Shown here: positions 4,413-12,463 of the stretch, in pieces
How positions within the stretch are numbered: position 1 is the first letter of the stretch
How the letters are laid out: each line of letters starts with the position of its first letter
From: a virus
Direction: 5' to 3' (one strand)
DNA length: 21,181 nt
IMG/VR virus record: IMGVR_UViG_3300005253_000238
Location: 1 to 21,181 of that record
Translations under genes and position numbers: made by a program
Notes under the pieces: model-generated
What the model was told of the DNA's origin: nothing
Database searches by the model: none
What the model saw: the letters and a program-made list of their open reading frames with translations, nothing else

Positions 4413-4916
4413 CTACGAAGCACCTGCAGTTGCAGTAGGGGTCGTTGCGGCCTTCGCTGCCCTCGCTGCTGCTTCTGCTGAACGCGTTGCTTCCCCTATA
4501 TTTGTCGCGTTCAGTGCTGTCCACACTGCGCTCTTCGCTGCTTCTGCAGCCCAAAACTTGCGCTCAGCTCGTGCAGCTCGTGCTGCAGCTTCCAGCGTCT
4601 TTGTGACGCGATACTCTGTCTCAGCCTCAAAGGCTTCTACAGAGGCCCTCGCCGTCATCTCCACTGTGTCCTCCAGCATTGTTGCCTGGTCCCTACTCTT
4701 CCCTGCCAAGTACGAGTCTGCCCACTTGGTCCATGCCTCGTCCTTGCAGCAAGCCTTCGCACAGAGGATAGCGAATGTTGCGCACTCCTTGATGGTCATG
4801 TGTCCTCTCCTAACAATTGGTACCTCATAGGTTGCTGGTTGACTAGCGTATGCTAGCTCGTGTGTAGGTTCGTGAGCGTGTCTCCTTTCGTCACCTATGT
4901 CCTTGTTGTTCCTCAT
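4413..4916 (-). CDS. Ala-rich helical hypothetical protein
   Basis: 167 aa from ATG 4916, which is preceded by GAGGAG 6 nt away and lies about 13 nt after the predicted transcription start. An in-frame ATG at 4799 (MTIKECATF) has an even better site, AGGAGAGG, and would give a 128-aa protein; the first 39 residues look poorly structured, so this inner start may be the main one or a second product. The C-terminal half is a run of Ala-rich amphipathic helices (EAAARAARAERKFWAAEAAK), probably coiled coil. No enzyme motif seen. First gene after the promoter at 4936-4964. Confidence 0.62.
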   Translation of the reverse strand: MRNNKDIGDERRHAHEPTHELAYASQPATYEVPIVRRGHMTIKECATFAILCAKACCKDEAWTKWADSYLAGKSRDQATMLEDTVEMTARASVEAFEAETEYRVTKTLEAAARAARAERKFWAAEAAKSAVWTALNATNIGEATRSAEAAARAAKAATTPTATAGAS

Positions 4917-4935
4917 CTCCATCTCCTCTATCTAT

Positions 4936-4964
4936 ATCATACGGGATAGGAAGACCAAGGTCAA
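4936..4964 (-). promoter_or_regulatory. sigma70-like promoter with conserved spacer
   Basis: Minus strand TTGACC (4959-4964), 17 nt, TATGAT (4936-4941). The spacer TTGGTCTTCCTATCCCG is identical to that of the promoter at 9762-9790. It drives the Ala-rich, 43-aa, 186-aa and TOPRIM genes. The predicted start leaves a 5' leader of only about 13 nt. Confidence 0.85.
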
Positions 4965-5127
4965 CAGGGCATCCGCGCTGAAATAAAGAACCAAGCGGCG
5001 GGGCTTATTCAATCGATGAGAACCGCTGCCACAGAGCGGTCCTGGTGACTGATACAGGCGACTATCAATCGCGCCGGTAAGGACGATCCTACGCGGTCTG
5101 AGACCGAACGGGTACGACGCTTAACAT
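4965..5127 (-). other. intergenic region after the polymerase gene with hairpins
   Basis: About 160 nt without a gene. On the minus strand it has GGTCT/AGACC (near 5095), ACCGCT-CTGTGGC-AGCGGT (near 5022-5042), and AAGC-CCCGCC-GCTT followed by GGTTCTTTATTT (about 4983-5010). The last is the best candidate for polymerase operon termination, but its stem is only 4 bp, so the call is tentative. Confidence 0.4.
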
Positions 5128-8100
5128 CTACTTCGAGGCCCGAATCGTCACTCGACTACGCTCGAGGTGCTCCTTGACGTTGAGGTCCTCGTCGCGACCG
5201 AGAAGCTCGCCGGTCGTAGGGTTGATGTCCGTGCCGTAGCGCTCGTGGATCTTCGCGTCCACTGGCAGGTACCAGCCCTCCGGCCAATCGCCGTATCTCG
5301 GGCTGCTGACACGCGGTATCACGAGAAGAGGTATGCGGTACATCACATCGCACACCATCTGCTTCACCTTCTCTGCGAAGCCGTCCGGTGCAACCGAGAG
5401 GAGCGAGTCGTGCATGCTAATCGCCATATGGGCGCCGTACTCATGTTGCATCACAAGTGCAGGGTACTCACCGAAGTGCTTGCGGAGCAGCCGATGGATC
5501 ATCACCTTGTCACCATACTCGTGAGCACCGCGCCAATCGAAGAGCCCGATCGTCGCCAGATGCAGCAGCTCCGCGGCTGAGCCCTGCGGGAACGTCGCGA
5601 TCGCCTCGCGGTGTATATGGTTGATCAGGCCGATGGTGCGCCTCGCTGTTCCTCGGCCGTCTCGCTGTTGCTCCTCGCGGAGCTTCCGCCACGTTGGGAA
5701 GTGCCGCTCGCGCCCGAGGTAGGTCAGTGCCATGCTGGTCTCGTCAAGCCAGACGCGGGTCTGGTCGTGGAAGCGCTTGATGTCGGGGTACTTCTCGAAG
5801 TAGTCCTTGATCTGCTCCTTCGCTGAGTCGAAGGAGCAGCCAAACGCTTCGGAGACGGCAGAAGGCCCTCGACCGTAGTTCACACCGTGCGTGAACGTCT
5901 TCGCCTGGAAGCGGATATCAGGCGTCACCTGGTCAGCCGTGACGTTGAAGATCCTCAACGCGCCGGCCGTGTGCATGTCAAGACGCTTATGCTGCGTCTC
6001 GACAAAGTGTGCCTCGAGCCCATCAGGGTCGTACCGGTATCGCTCGCCGCACGTCGCGCACGAGAGCATGTCCGAGACGTACGTCTCACTACGCGCACCG
6101 TAGGCGAGAGCCCGGTTCTCGACCTGGCTGTAATCCGCATCGACGAGCTTGAAGCCTTCTTTCGCACGAACGATGTTCCGGAACACGGCCGCGCTCGGCG
6201 GGTTCTGTACGTTCGGGCCAGCGCTCGAGAGCCGACTGGTCTCCGTTCCATGGACGTTGAACGTCGGGTGCAACCAGCCGTTCTCGACGAATCGGATCCA
6301 ACCCTTCGTCTGCTTCTCATCACCGATGAACGTGCTCTTCAGCTTCTCGACCTGCTTCAGGTCGATGATCTCGTTCAGGACTCGTTTGGCCCCCCTCGAA
6401 ATCGCCTTCAGGTCGAGTAGGTTGCCAAGCGTCTTCAAGTCCGTCCCTGCCGACGCGATCACAGGCCTCTCCGTTGTTGAGCGCCGTGGACGAATGCGCT
6501 CGTGATAGCGCTCTTGACTCGTTTGCTTCTCATCGTACCCAGGACGTGGCATCGCCCCCTCATCCCGAGGGATCCCAAGGCCTGGCAGCCAGTGCTTCTT
6601 CTGACGGTGCCCTGCTTCCTTCTCCTCCTCGGCCCACGCAAGGTGCTTTGCCAGCCGCTCGGGCGAGTAGAAGAGACGACGACACTCACAGAGGTACGAA
6701 GGCTTCGCTGGACTGTAGAACAGCCGGTTCAGCTGCTGCTCACTGCCATAGTTCTTCGGCGGCTCGAGCTCGAGCTTTACGATCACGCGGTCGAGCTTGG
6801 CTTTGAGCTCAACGATCCGATCCTTGACCTGCTGCGCGAGCTTCGCGACGTAGACCTCATCGACCGGGATCCCCTTGTCGGACGCATCGCCCAGTGCACG
6901 CTGGAGTGGCATCGATATCTCGTTTAGAAGCCACTCAGCGGCCTCGTTCGCGTACGGACCCTCGTGCATGTCCTTGAACGTTGCGTCGCCGAGCTGGTAC
7001 TCGCAGTCGGCGTCTGCCGCCGAGTACATCCAGAGAACCTCTTCCGGTGCAGCCGCGAATGAGTGCTTGCGCGTCGGAGCATACCGCTTGAGCTCCATGT
7101 CGTACTGAGGCATGTCAGTGTACTTGTCCCGGAGGTGCTCCAGGGTGTGAGGACGCCTCGAATGGTAGGTGTGGTGTGCAAGGCACGTGTCATAGTCGAA
7201 GGCCTTCACATCGATCTCGAGCTGCAGGTGGCAGAACCGAACGTCGAACGCACCGAGCTGTGCAGTCTTCGGAACGTCGCTCTCAAGGATCTCCCGTAGG
7301 ATCTCGACCACGCGCTCGAGCGCCTTCGCTGACCATACCTGACGAGGCGTCCGACCACCCACACCAATGGTCTTCACGATCTCCTCGATCGAGAGCCCCT
7401 CGCATTCAACGAACTGACCAACGAGCGGCACGACGAAGCCTTCTCCCGCCCTCGTCGAGAAGCTCAAGCACACCATCCTGTGCTTGCGTGGATTCGTGCC
7501 CTCGGACTCGATGTCGAATGAGAACCGCTTAGCCTTGAGCAGGTAGTCGCGGAGGTCCTGCAGACCGGCAAGCGCCTGCTTCTCAGTGTAGCCGTCGCCT
7601 GGCGCGATCACCGTGTAGTCGCCGAGCTTCGCGGGCTTCGACGTGTCCACAACCCCGCTGGCGATCTGCGCTGCCCTCCGAAGGTCGGCCTGGAATAACT
7701 CGGGATCCGAGTAGTCCTGCATCACACCACTTGGGTGATATGTGACGATCGTCGGGACCCCAAACTGGTCGCATGCGAACGGCGCACCACGCGCTTCGGC
7801 GATAGTCATCTTGCGATGGACTGCCTCGAGCGCAGGAGCACCGAGTGCAACGATCAACTTCGGCTTGAGTCGCTTAACGTCCTCAGCAAGGAAGTCATGG
7901 CAGACGGCAATCTGCTTCGGTGTCGGGCGCGTCTGCCGCCTATTCCTCAACGGCGGTCGGCAACGCACCGAGTTCGCGTAGGCGACCTTGTTCGGGTCGA
8001 AGCCGGCTGTGAGAAGAGCGGTACGCAAATACGCGCCGGCCGGGCCGACGAACGGCTTGCGCTCATCCTCCTCGACTGCACCAGGCGCCTCACCGACGAA

Positions 8101-8193
8101 CAGAACGTCTGCACCGTCAGGGATTGTAGGCCTAACGATGCAGCGTCTGCTTCGGTGGAGCGTGCACTTAGTGCAGTCGGATGGTGTGGTCAC
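5128..8193 (-). CDS. DNA polymerase I (family A) fused to N-terminal uracil-DNA glycosylase
   Basis: 1021 aa. Residues 1-180 are a family-4-like UDG: VLFVGEAPG (30-38), TYHPSG (151-156), and C7, C10, C78 and C98 placed as for an iron-sulfur cluster. A 3'-5' exonuclease follows with FDIES (D227, E229), FDVRF (D317) and YSAAD (D394). The polymerase has motif A DADYSQVENRA (D687), motif B with R761, K765 and Y773, and motif C HDS (928-930). Motif B has His769 where E. coli Pol I has Phe762. Two Cys/His insertions (C502, C504, H517, H529; and C712-x2-C715-x13-H729-x5-H735) look like zinc fingers. The replicative polymerase of the phage, probably able to excise uracil. The GTG start shares GTGA with the upstream stop; the frame extends further upstream but only inside the upstream gene. 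Confidence 0.93.
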   Translation of the reverse strand: MTTPSDCTKCTLHRSRRCIVRPTIPDGADVLFVGEAPGAVEEDERKPFVGPAGAYLRTALLTAGFDPNKVAYANSVRCRPPLRNRRQTRPTPKQIAVCHDFLAEDVKRLKPKLIVALGAPALEAVHRKMTIAEARGAPFACDQFGVPTIVTYHPSGVMQDYSDPELFQADLRRAAQIASGVVDTSKPAKLGDYTVIAPGDGYTEKQALAGLQDLRDYLLKAKRFSFDIESEGTNPRKHRMVCLSFSTRAGEGFVVPLVGQFVECEGLSIEEIVKTIGVGGRTPRQVWSAKALERVVEILREILESDVPKTAQLGAFDVRFCHLQLEIDVKAFDYDTCLAHHTYHSRRPHTLEHLRDKYTDMPQYDMELKRYAPTRKHSFAAAPEEVLWMYSAADADCEYQLGDATFKDMHEGPYANEAAEWLLNEISMPLQRALGDASDKGIPVDEVYVAKLAQQVKDRIVELKAKLDRVIVKLELEPPKNYGSEQQLNRLFYSPAKPSYLCECRRLFYSPERLAKHLAWAEEEKEAGHRQKKHWLPGLGIPRDEGAMPRPGYDEKQTSQERYHERIRPRRSTTERPVIASAGTDLKTLGNLLDLKAISRGAKRVLNEIIDLKQVEKLKSTFIGDEKQTKGWIRFVENGWLHPTFNVHGTETSRLSSAGPNVQNPPSAAVFRNIVRAKEGFKLVDADYSQVENRALAYGARSETYVSDMLSCATCGERYRYDPDGLEAHFVETQHKRLDMHTAGALRIFNVTADQVTPDIRFQAKTFTHGVNYGRGPSAVSEAFGCSFDSAKEQIKDYFEKYPDIKRFHDQTRVWLDETSMALTYLGRERHFPTWRKLREEQQRDGRGTARRTIGLINHIHREAIATFPQGSAAELLHLATIGLFDWRGAHEYGDKVMIHRLLRKHFGEYPALVMQHEYGAHMAISMHDSLLSVAPDGFAEKVKQMVCDVMYRIPLLVIPRVSSPRYGDWPEGWYLPVDAKIHERYGTDINPTTGELLGRDEDLNVKEHLERSRVTIRASK

Positions 8194-8498
8194 GCCCTCG
8201 CTGCCGTCGCTGCCGTCGGTACGAGCTTCGCTGCGCGAGCTTCGCGCCGCAGACGGTTCTTCCGGTCGCGCGGGGTCTCGGCCCGCTCGACAGCCATCTC
8301 GACGTGGGCGTCTCTCGACAGCTCGCCGTGTTCGGCGATGGCTGCCTTCGTGGCGTCGATGAACGCCGCATGCGACTTGCCATGCAGCGCACCGCCGCAA
8401 CGGCAGATGCAGGTCTTCCTGGCTGCAGCCTCACAGGCCGCAGCCCGCGTGGGGCTGAGTGCCCGCTTGTAGGTCTCTGGCGGCTTCCAGTAGCTCAT
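8190..8498 (-). CDS. small CxCxCGG-HG motif protein
   Basis: 102 aa. Residues about 29-42 read TCICRCGGALHGKSH, a compact Cys/His cluster that suggests a small zinc or metal knuckle. The rest is helical and strongly charged, ending in a basic then Ala/Thr-rich tail. Start ATG 8498 has AAGGAGA 7 nt upstream and follows the sigma-like gene by 2 nt; its stop overlaps the polymerase start (GTGA). Similar short CGG-HG proteins occur in phages without a known function. Position between a sigma-like factor and the polymerase suggests a nucleic-acid role, but that is inference. Confidence 0.65.
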   Translation of the reverse strand: MSYWKPPETYKRALSPTRAAACEAAARKTCICRCGGALHGKSHAAFIDATKAAIAEHGELSRDAHVEMAVERAETPRDRKNRLRREARAAKLVPTAATAARA

Positions 8499-8500
8499 CT

Positions 8501-9088
8501 CTAGGTCTCCTTCCCCACCAGGCGCAACCGCCTGGCGGCTACTTCCAACTCTTCTATACCCGTACATCCGAAGACCGCCGTGATGATCTCGCTCAGAAGA
8601 CCGTCCGTGCGGCCCTTCGACAACCCCAACTGCTTCGCAGCCTTGGTCTTCGAGTTGCCGCCAATGAGGATCGCCCGCGCGAACGCGTGGGCCTCCTCGC
8701 TTGCGGTCGCCCTCACCAGCCCGAGCACGTGCTCCGCGTTATCGGGCAGCCCACCGTCCTTGCCCAGAAGGGATGGCTCCATCGTCTCGGTCAGGTGGAG
8801 CGTCGAGATGCTAACCGCTGTCGACTTCCCGAGCGAGTGCATACGCGCGTGGCGCTCAGCGATGCTGAGGAAGCGACTCTTCAAGCACAACCGCAGGAAC
8901 GACGCGAACGTCATCCCACGCTTCGGGTTGTACGCCTTGTCCGCGTAGAGAAACGCGTCGGTTGCCTGGTCCTCGAGTACGTCATCCGCGACGTGTCGCG
9001 CATAGGTGACTGCTGCGTACTCCTTCACCTGGTCTATGATCGACCGGCACTCGATGTACCGCCCAGTGACTACAGACTGCCCAATCAT
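8501..9088 (-). CDS. sigma-factor-like protein
   Basis: 195 aa. Residues 50-76 (DKAYNPKRGMTFASFLRLCL and following) resemble sigma70 region 2, with the pattern of an acidic/aromatic helix, P-x-R/K-G and an aromatic F-x-S-F/Y. Residues 147-168 (TKAAKQLGLSKGRTDGLLSE) look like a region-4 helix-turn-helix. The length fits small two-domain sigma factors. It could direct RNA polymerase to phage promoters. Region 2 is divergent and no region 1.2/2.4 specificity can be read, so a sigma-derived DNA-binding protein is also possible. ATG 9088 overlaps the upstream stop (ATGA). Confidence 0.5.
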   Translation of the reverse strand: MIGQSVVTGRYIECRSIIDQVKEYAAVTYARHVADDVLEDQATDAFLYADKAYNPKRGMTFASFLRLCLKSRFLSIAERHARMHSLGKSTAVSISTLHLTETMEPSLLGKDGGLPDNAEHVLGLVRATASEEAHAFARAILIGGNSKTKAAKQLGLSKGRTDGLLSEIITAVFGCTGIEELEVAARRLRLVGKET

Positions 9089-9381
9089 GCCGTCACCTCC
9101 TGCTTCGTACCTCGTCCGTGTTGCTGATGGTGATCGGCGAGAGCCTCATCCATACGTCGACTCATCGTGCCGTTCCAAACACACCCATCAGCAAACTGGA
9201 TCTCGACGGGGGTCATCGTGGAGAGCTCGGCGATGTTCTTGTCGCTGTTAGCGATCGGCGTCACAGGCTCCTCCGACGTCGATGTACGTGGCCGCGGCTT
9301 GGCCGTGATCCCAGCCTTCCTCCGGTCGCGGTAGGCCTTGCCCCACTTCCGTCGTTGCTCTCTCAACGCAAGGTAGTCCAT
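9085..9381 (-). CDS. hypothetical protein (98 aa)
   Basis: Not recognised. The N-terminus is basic (REQRRKWGKAYRDRRKAG), followed by a Pro/Thr/Ser linker and a short region with EIQFADGCVWNGTMSRRMDEA that may form a small beta-helix unit. The start ATG directly follows the stop of the 114-aa gene, and the stop overlaps the sigma-like gene, so it belongs to the polymerase operon. Confidence 0.58.
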   Translation of the reverse strand: MDYLALREQRRKWGKAYRDRRKAGITAKPRPRTSTSEEPVTPIANSDKNIAELSTMTPVEIQFADGCVWNGTMSRRMDEALADHHQQHGRGTKQEVTA

Positions 9382-9726
9382 CTACGCTTCCTTCCCGTGC
9401 ATGTCCGCAGCTGCGCGGACAAGCTCCTTGGTCTCAGCGTCCGTACCAGGGATGAGCTCGGCGAGGAAGTCGCATGCCGAGCACTTCAACGTGACCAGAC
9501 CAGGCAACCACATGATCTGCAGGTTGCACTGTCGTCTCTCGCCCAACTCGCGCCTCACGATCCGCTTCATCAGGCGAGACTTCACCGCCTCAGCACCGAT
9601 GCGTGCCGAGTTAAGAGCGTTCTGCCTGAGCGCCCGCATCACCGTCAGGAGTGTGGTCCTGGGTGGCGTGCCGACGATCCCGACCCCAGGGGGAGGTCCG
9701 TCTGGCTTGTGCTCGCGCGTCGTCAT
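9382..9726 (-). CDS. hypothetical protein (114 aa), first gene of polymerase operon
   Basis: Not recognised. A Pro-rich N-terminus is followed by a basic helical stretch (about residues 30-62) and a C-terminal LKCSACDFLAELIPG with a CxxC pair and further Cys upstream (QCNLQ), possibly a metal site. Strong ribosome-binding site AGGAGG 7 nt before the ATG, about 30 nt after the predicted transcription start of the promoter at 9762-9790. Confidence 0.62.
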   Translation of the reverse strand: MTTREHKPDGPPPGVGIVGTPPRTTLLTVMRALRQNALNSARIGAEAVKSRLMKRIVRRELGERRQCNLQIMWLPGLVTLKCSACDFLAELIPGTDAETKELVRAAADMHGKEA

Positions 9727-9761
9727 CTCCGTTCCTCCTACTACTTCTGTCCTCCATCTAT

Positions 9762-9790
9762 ATCATACGGGATAGGAAGACCAAGGTCAA
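9762..9790 (-). promoter_or_regulatory. sigma70-like promoter of the polymerase operon
   Basis: Minus strand TTGACC (9785-9790), 17 nt, TATGAT (9762-9767), followed by ATAGATGGAGGA. The spacer is identical to that at 4936-4964. It lies in the 93-nt gap between the MazG-like gene and the 114-aa gene, so it splits the polymerase genes from the deazaguanine operon. Confidence 0.87.
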
Positions 9791-9819
9791 CGGAAACTGC
9801 GATAGAATTCGTGGACGCG

Positions 9820-10176
9820 CTAGCGTGGAGTCGATAGACCCGACGCCGTGTCACCCGAACCTGGAGGACCGATCGGTCGGTCGTCCATCGTCGGTCCACT
9901 CAGCTGGAAGTGGAGCAGTACAAGTGCGCCCCACGCAACGGGAGCGAGGTGGTGCTGCCCGTCCTCAGAATCGTAGTCCTCACCCATGTACCAAGCCTGA
10001 AGGTGACGCATCATCGCCGCGTAGACGCGCGTGTAGTTGAATCCCTGCTCCCAATTCCGATCGCCATACTTGCGCGCACCGAGCGTGAACAGGTCAGCAA
10101 CCTGCTCGAGCGCGTCCGCCGGGATCAGATCATACCGGAGCTTATCGCCGTCGTTCTTCCTTGCGTCGTCTGTCAT
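9820..10176 (-). CDS. MazG-like dNTP pyrophosphohydrolase (dATP/dGTP diphosphohydrolase family)
   Basis: 118 aa. The sequence KLRYDLIPADALEQVA (12-27), ARKYGDRNWEQG (34-45), MRHLQAWYMGEDYD (56-69) and the later HLAPVAWG match the all-alpha phage family annotated as dATP/dGTP diphosphohydrolase (DUF5664-like). Such enzymes split NTPs or dNTPs to monophosphate and pyrophosphate. Glu43, Glu66 and Asp67 are likely metal ligands. The gene is the last of the deazaguanine operon and overlaps queD by ATGA, so it may tune the guanine nucleotide pool, but DpdA acts on polymerised DNA, so the link is an inference. The frame runs further upstream but only inside queD; ATG 10176 is the coupled start. Confidence 0.68.
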   Translation of the reverse strand: MTDDARKNDGDKLRYDLIPADALEQVADLFTLGARKYGDRNWEQGFNYTRVYAAMMRHLQAWYMGEDYDSEDGQHHLAPVAWGALVLLHFQLSGPTMDDRPIGPPGSGDTASGLSTPR

Positions 10177-10574
10177 CCTGTGTACTCCGCGTATGCGGTT
10201 GCAGTCTCCCACACCCGCACCTTCTCGACGTGTATGCCACCGATAGGACGGTGGGAGATCCGGCGGAAGAAGAAGTTGAAGAGACCGTAAGCCAGGTTCT
10301 CGGCCGTGGTGACATCGACGTCCAGATGTGCCTTGGCCGTATCGTTCAGGAACGTGTGGTCCAGCAGACCGATGATCTCCTTGGCCGCGACCGTCACATC
10401 GTAGAAGTCGATGAGCATGCCTTCCTTTGGGCCACCAGCGTGGCTCAGCGGCATGTTCCCAACGATGAAGACCTCGAACTTGTAGGAGTGCCCATGCAGG
10501 TTCTTGCACTTGCCGTCGTGGTTCGGCAGCTGGTGGGCAGCCTCGAACCTGAACTCCTTGCGGACGCGGTACAT
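10173..10574 (-). CDS. queD: 6-carboxy-tetrahydropterin synthase QueD
   Basis: 133 aa, the usual QueD length. It converts dihydroneopterin triphosphate to 6-carboxy-5,6,7,8-tetrahydropterin, the second step of 7-deazaguanine synthesis. FEAAHQLPNHDG and KCKNLHGHSY carry the zinc histidines H14, H27, H29 and the catalytic cysteine C23. IDFYDV, LLDHTFLND and VWETATAYAEY match the rest of the family. Start ATG with AGGAGG 7 nt upstream; the wording GTAGAGGAGG and CGCCATG nearly repeats the leader of the PTPS-like gene at 13553. It lies 11 nt after the metallophosphoesterase gene. Confidence 0.93.
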   Translation of the reverse strand: MYRVRKEFRFEAAHQLPNHDGKCKNLHGHSYKFEVFIVGNMPLSHAGGPKEGMLIDFYDVTVAAKEIIGLLDHTFLNDTAKAHLDVDVTTAENLAYGLFNFFFRRISHRPIGGIHVEKVRVWETATAYAEYTG

Positions 10575-10585
10575 GGCGCCCTCCT

Positions 10586-11875
10586 CTACTCCCTCCACAC
10601 GTGGCCAGGTGACTTCAAGCTCGGCGGCGGAGCGTACAACGGGTGGAACTCGATCGCACCCCACTCCTCGTGGAGATTGATCAGCCACTGTGTCGGAGTA
10701 CGGAGCTGCTTGAACTTCGACTGAATGTACGATGAAGTGGCTGGTAGAGCACCATTGATCACCACCCACGCGTCCTGCTTGATCGGTACGACCGCTGGCT
10801 GGTGCAGGTGGCCGAACAACACGAGGTCGCCGCCACCGAGCATGTCCGTCAGCTTATTCGCTCCGTTAACGATCGGGTACCAAGGGATCCCACCGTAGCT
10901 TCCCGAGCCGAGTGGGAACGAGCCTCCATGCTCGAAGACGATCCGTCGCCCCGCATACGTCGTGTAGCCGAAGTAGGTCTCCCAGTTCGTCATCACCACG
11001 CGAGGCTCATCCGCGAACGCGCGATCGAGCAGCGTACCGACCAGCCAAGAGTACGTGTCCACGTAGTCAAGCTCACCCAGGCCAGCGTTGCCAGCCTTCT
11101 GCGAAGTACGGTCGTGGTTGCCGCCTATGTTGTGCACTTCGATCTTCTCGATGCCTGGCAGCTGCAGCAACTGCCTGAGTGCATAGCCCATCAGGTCGAA
11201 GACCTCAATGGCCTGCTGCGTTACGAGACGATCGATTCCATGTGCCTGCGATGCACGCATGCAGTCGTTCTCGACGAGGTCGCCATCGAACACCACGAGC
11301 AGGTTACGGATTGTGTACCCCTTCGACTGCACGTCGTGAATGGACTTCAACGCCTGCATCAGGCGCTCCACCTGCCAGCGCGTGACCTCGGTGGTCTGCT
11401 CGTAGATGCCGCCAGTCGTCTGGATCGGCGTCCTTTGGCCTACGTGCCAATCGCTGAACAGGAGAAGCCAGAAGTGCTCCGGGTTATCGGTGAGCGTGCT
11501 TGGGATCGGAATCAACGGCGTCGGCGCATACGGCGCAAGGACGTCGTGGACCGTCTCCACGTACTCCTGACGCTTCGCCTCAGTGCGTTGGAGCTGACGT
11601 AGCTCACGCGCTAGCTCAACGTCATGGAGACGCTTCTGTTCACGCTTGACAGCAGCCTCCATGCTCTCAGGCTCTTGTGGTGCCCCGTTCCCGTTCGCCA
11701 CGACACCACCACGAATGCTGGTCACTGCCCGACGGTAGTCCTCATCCTCCCCCACCCACTTCTGGTGGGTTCGGATGTTAACATCGACCTCCTTAATAGC
11801 CGCCGAAGCGTTACCGCCATGACGAGCAAGGGCAGCGAGCATGTCAGACTTGAGGTGGTGCTTGCTAGCGCTCAT
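10586..11875 (-). CDS. metallophosphoesterase with N-terminal HTH-like region
   Basis: 429 aa. Residues 125-429 are a calcineurin-like phosphoesterase: FSDWHVG (D142, H144), FDGDLVEN (D199), GGNHDR (N253, H254), EHGG (H316) and FGHLHQ (H356, H358), the complete two-metal site. Residues 1-50 (LAALARHGGNASAAIKEVDV) look like a helix-turn-helix, and 72-108 a charged helix. Either DNA nuclease or nucleotide phosphatase activity is possible. It sits between folE and queD, start 1 nt after the folE stop, so a phosphatase in the pterin pathway or a DNA-directed nuclease are the two options. It is a second, unrelated-looking member of the superfamily besides SbcD. Confidence 0.8.
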   Translation of the reverse strand: MSASKHHLKSDMLAALARHGGNASAAIKEVDVNIRTHQKWVGEDEDYRRAVTSIRGGVVANGNGAPQEPESMEAAVKREQKRLHDVELARELRQLQRTEAKRQEYVETVHDVLAPYAPTPLIPIPSTLTDNPEHFWLLLFSDWHVGQRTPIQTTGGIYEQTTEVTRWQVERLMQALKSIHDVQSKGYTIRNLLVVFDGDLVENDCMRASQAHGIDRLVTQQAIEVFDLMGYALRQLLQLPGIEKIEVHNIGGNHDRTSQKAGNAGLGELDYVDTYSWLVGTLLDRAFADEPRVVMTNWETYFGYTTYAGRRIVFEHGGSFPLGSGSYGGIPWYPIVNGANKLTDMLGGGDLVLFGHLHQPAVVPIKQDAWVVINGALPATSSYIQSKFKQLRTPTQWLINLHEEWGAIEFHPLYAPPPSLKSPGHVWRE

Positions 11876-12433
11876 CTAGTGTCCTGCTCCTATCAGCGAG
11901 ATCAGCTCGCCGCGTGTAACTGGGTTGTTGAAGAAGATCCCACGCATCACAGAGGTGATGAAGATGATGCCGTCGTCCTGTGCACCACGACAAGCGACGC
12001 AGTCATGCAACGCTTCAATCACGACGCCAATGCCCATGGGCTCGAGCTTCGCCTCCAGATGGTTGGCGATGATGTTACCGACGGCCTCTTGGACCTCGGC
12101 ACGTCGCGATGCCCACTGGGCCGTACGTACGAGCTTGCTGATGCCTGCAATCTTCTTGTTCGGGAGGTAGGCGACATGCGCCCTACCCCGCCAAGGCAAC
12201 AGGTGGTGAGGACAAAGGCCAGCCACCTGGATATTCCTCGCGAGAACGATCTGGTTTACCGTCTTGTCATCGAACGTCGTGAAGTCGAAGGTCGCGTCAG
12301 GATGGGGGGCGAATTGGAGCCACACTTCGGCCACACGCCTTGGCGTGTCAGCCATGTGGTCGCTCTCGACATCGTACCCAAGCGCCGCAAGGGCCTCTCG
12401 GATGTGGTTGGCAGCTGTCTTGGTGGTCAGCAC
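11876..12433 (-). CDS. folE: GTP cyclohydrolase I
   Basis: 185 aa. It opens the guanine ring of GTP to give dihydroneopterin triphosphate, the entry step to folate and 7-deazaguanine compounds. The zinc site is read from LCPHHLLPW (C74, H77) and LHDCVACRG (C145); H143 corresponds to the catalytic His. The family core IAGISKLVR (95-103) is present. CPHH replaces the usual CEHH, and ACRG the usual TMRG. The start is GTG with AAGGGA before it. It lies 30 nt after queE. Confidence 0.93.
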   Translation of the reverse strand: MLTTKTAANHIREALAALGYDVESDHMADTPRRVAEVWLQFAPHPDATFDFTTFDDKTVNQIVLARNIQVAGLCPHHLLPWRGRAHVAYLPNKKIAGISKLVRTAQWASRRAEVQEAVGNIIANHLEAKLEPMGIGVVIEALHDCVACRGAQDDGIIFITSVMRGIFFNNPVTRGELISLIGAGH

Positions 12434-12463
12434 GTCCCTTCTATTCTCCCCTCTTTTCCCATC

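Noticed and set aside
8194-8400. 69-residue N-terminal extension of the polymerase frame
   Set aside because: It runs inside the 102-aa gene in another frame, is a low-complexity Arg-rich shadow, and the GTG at 8193 has the GTGA coupling used elsewhere in the window.
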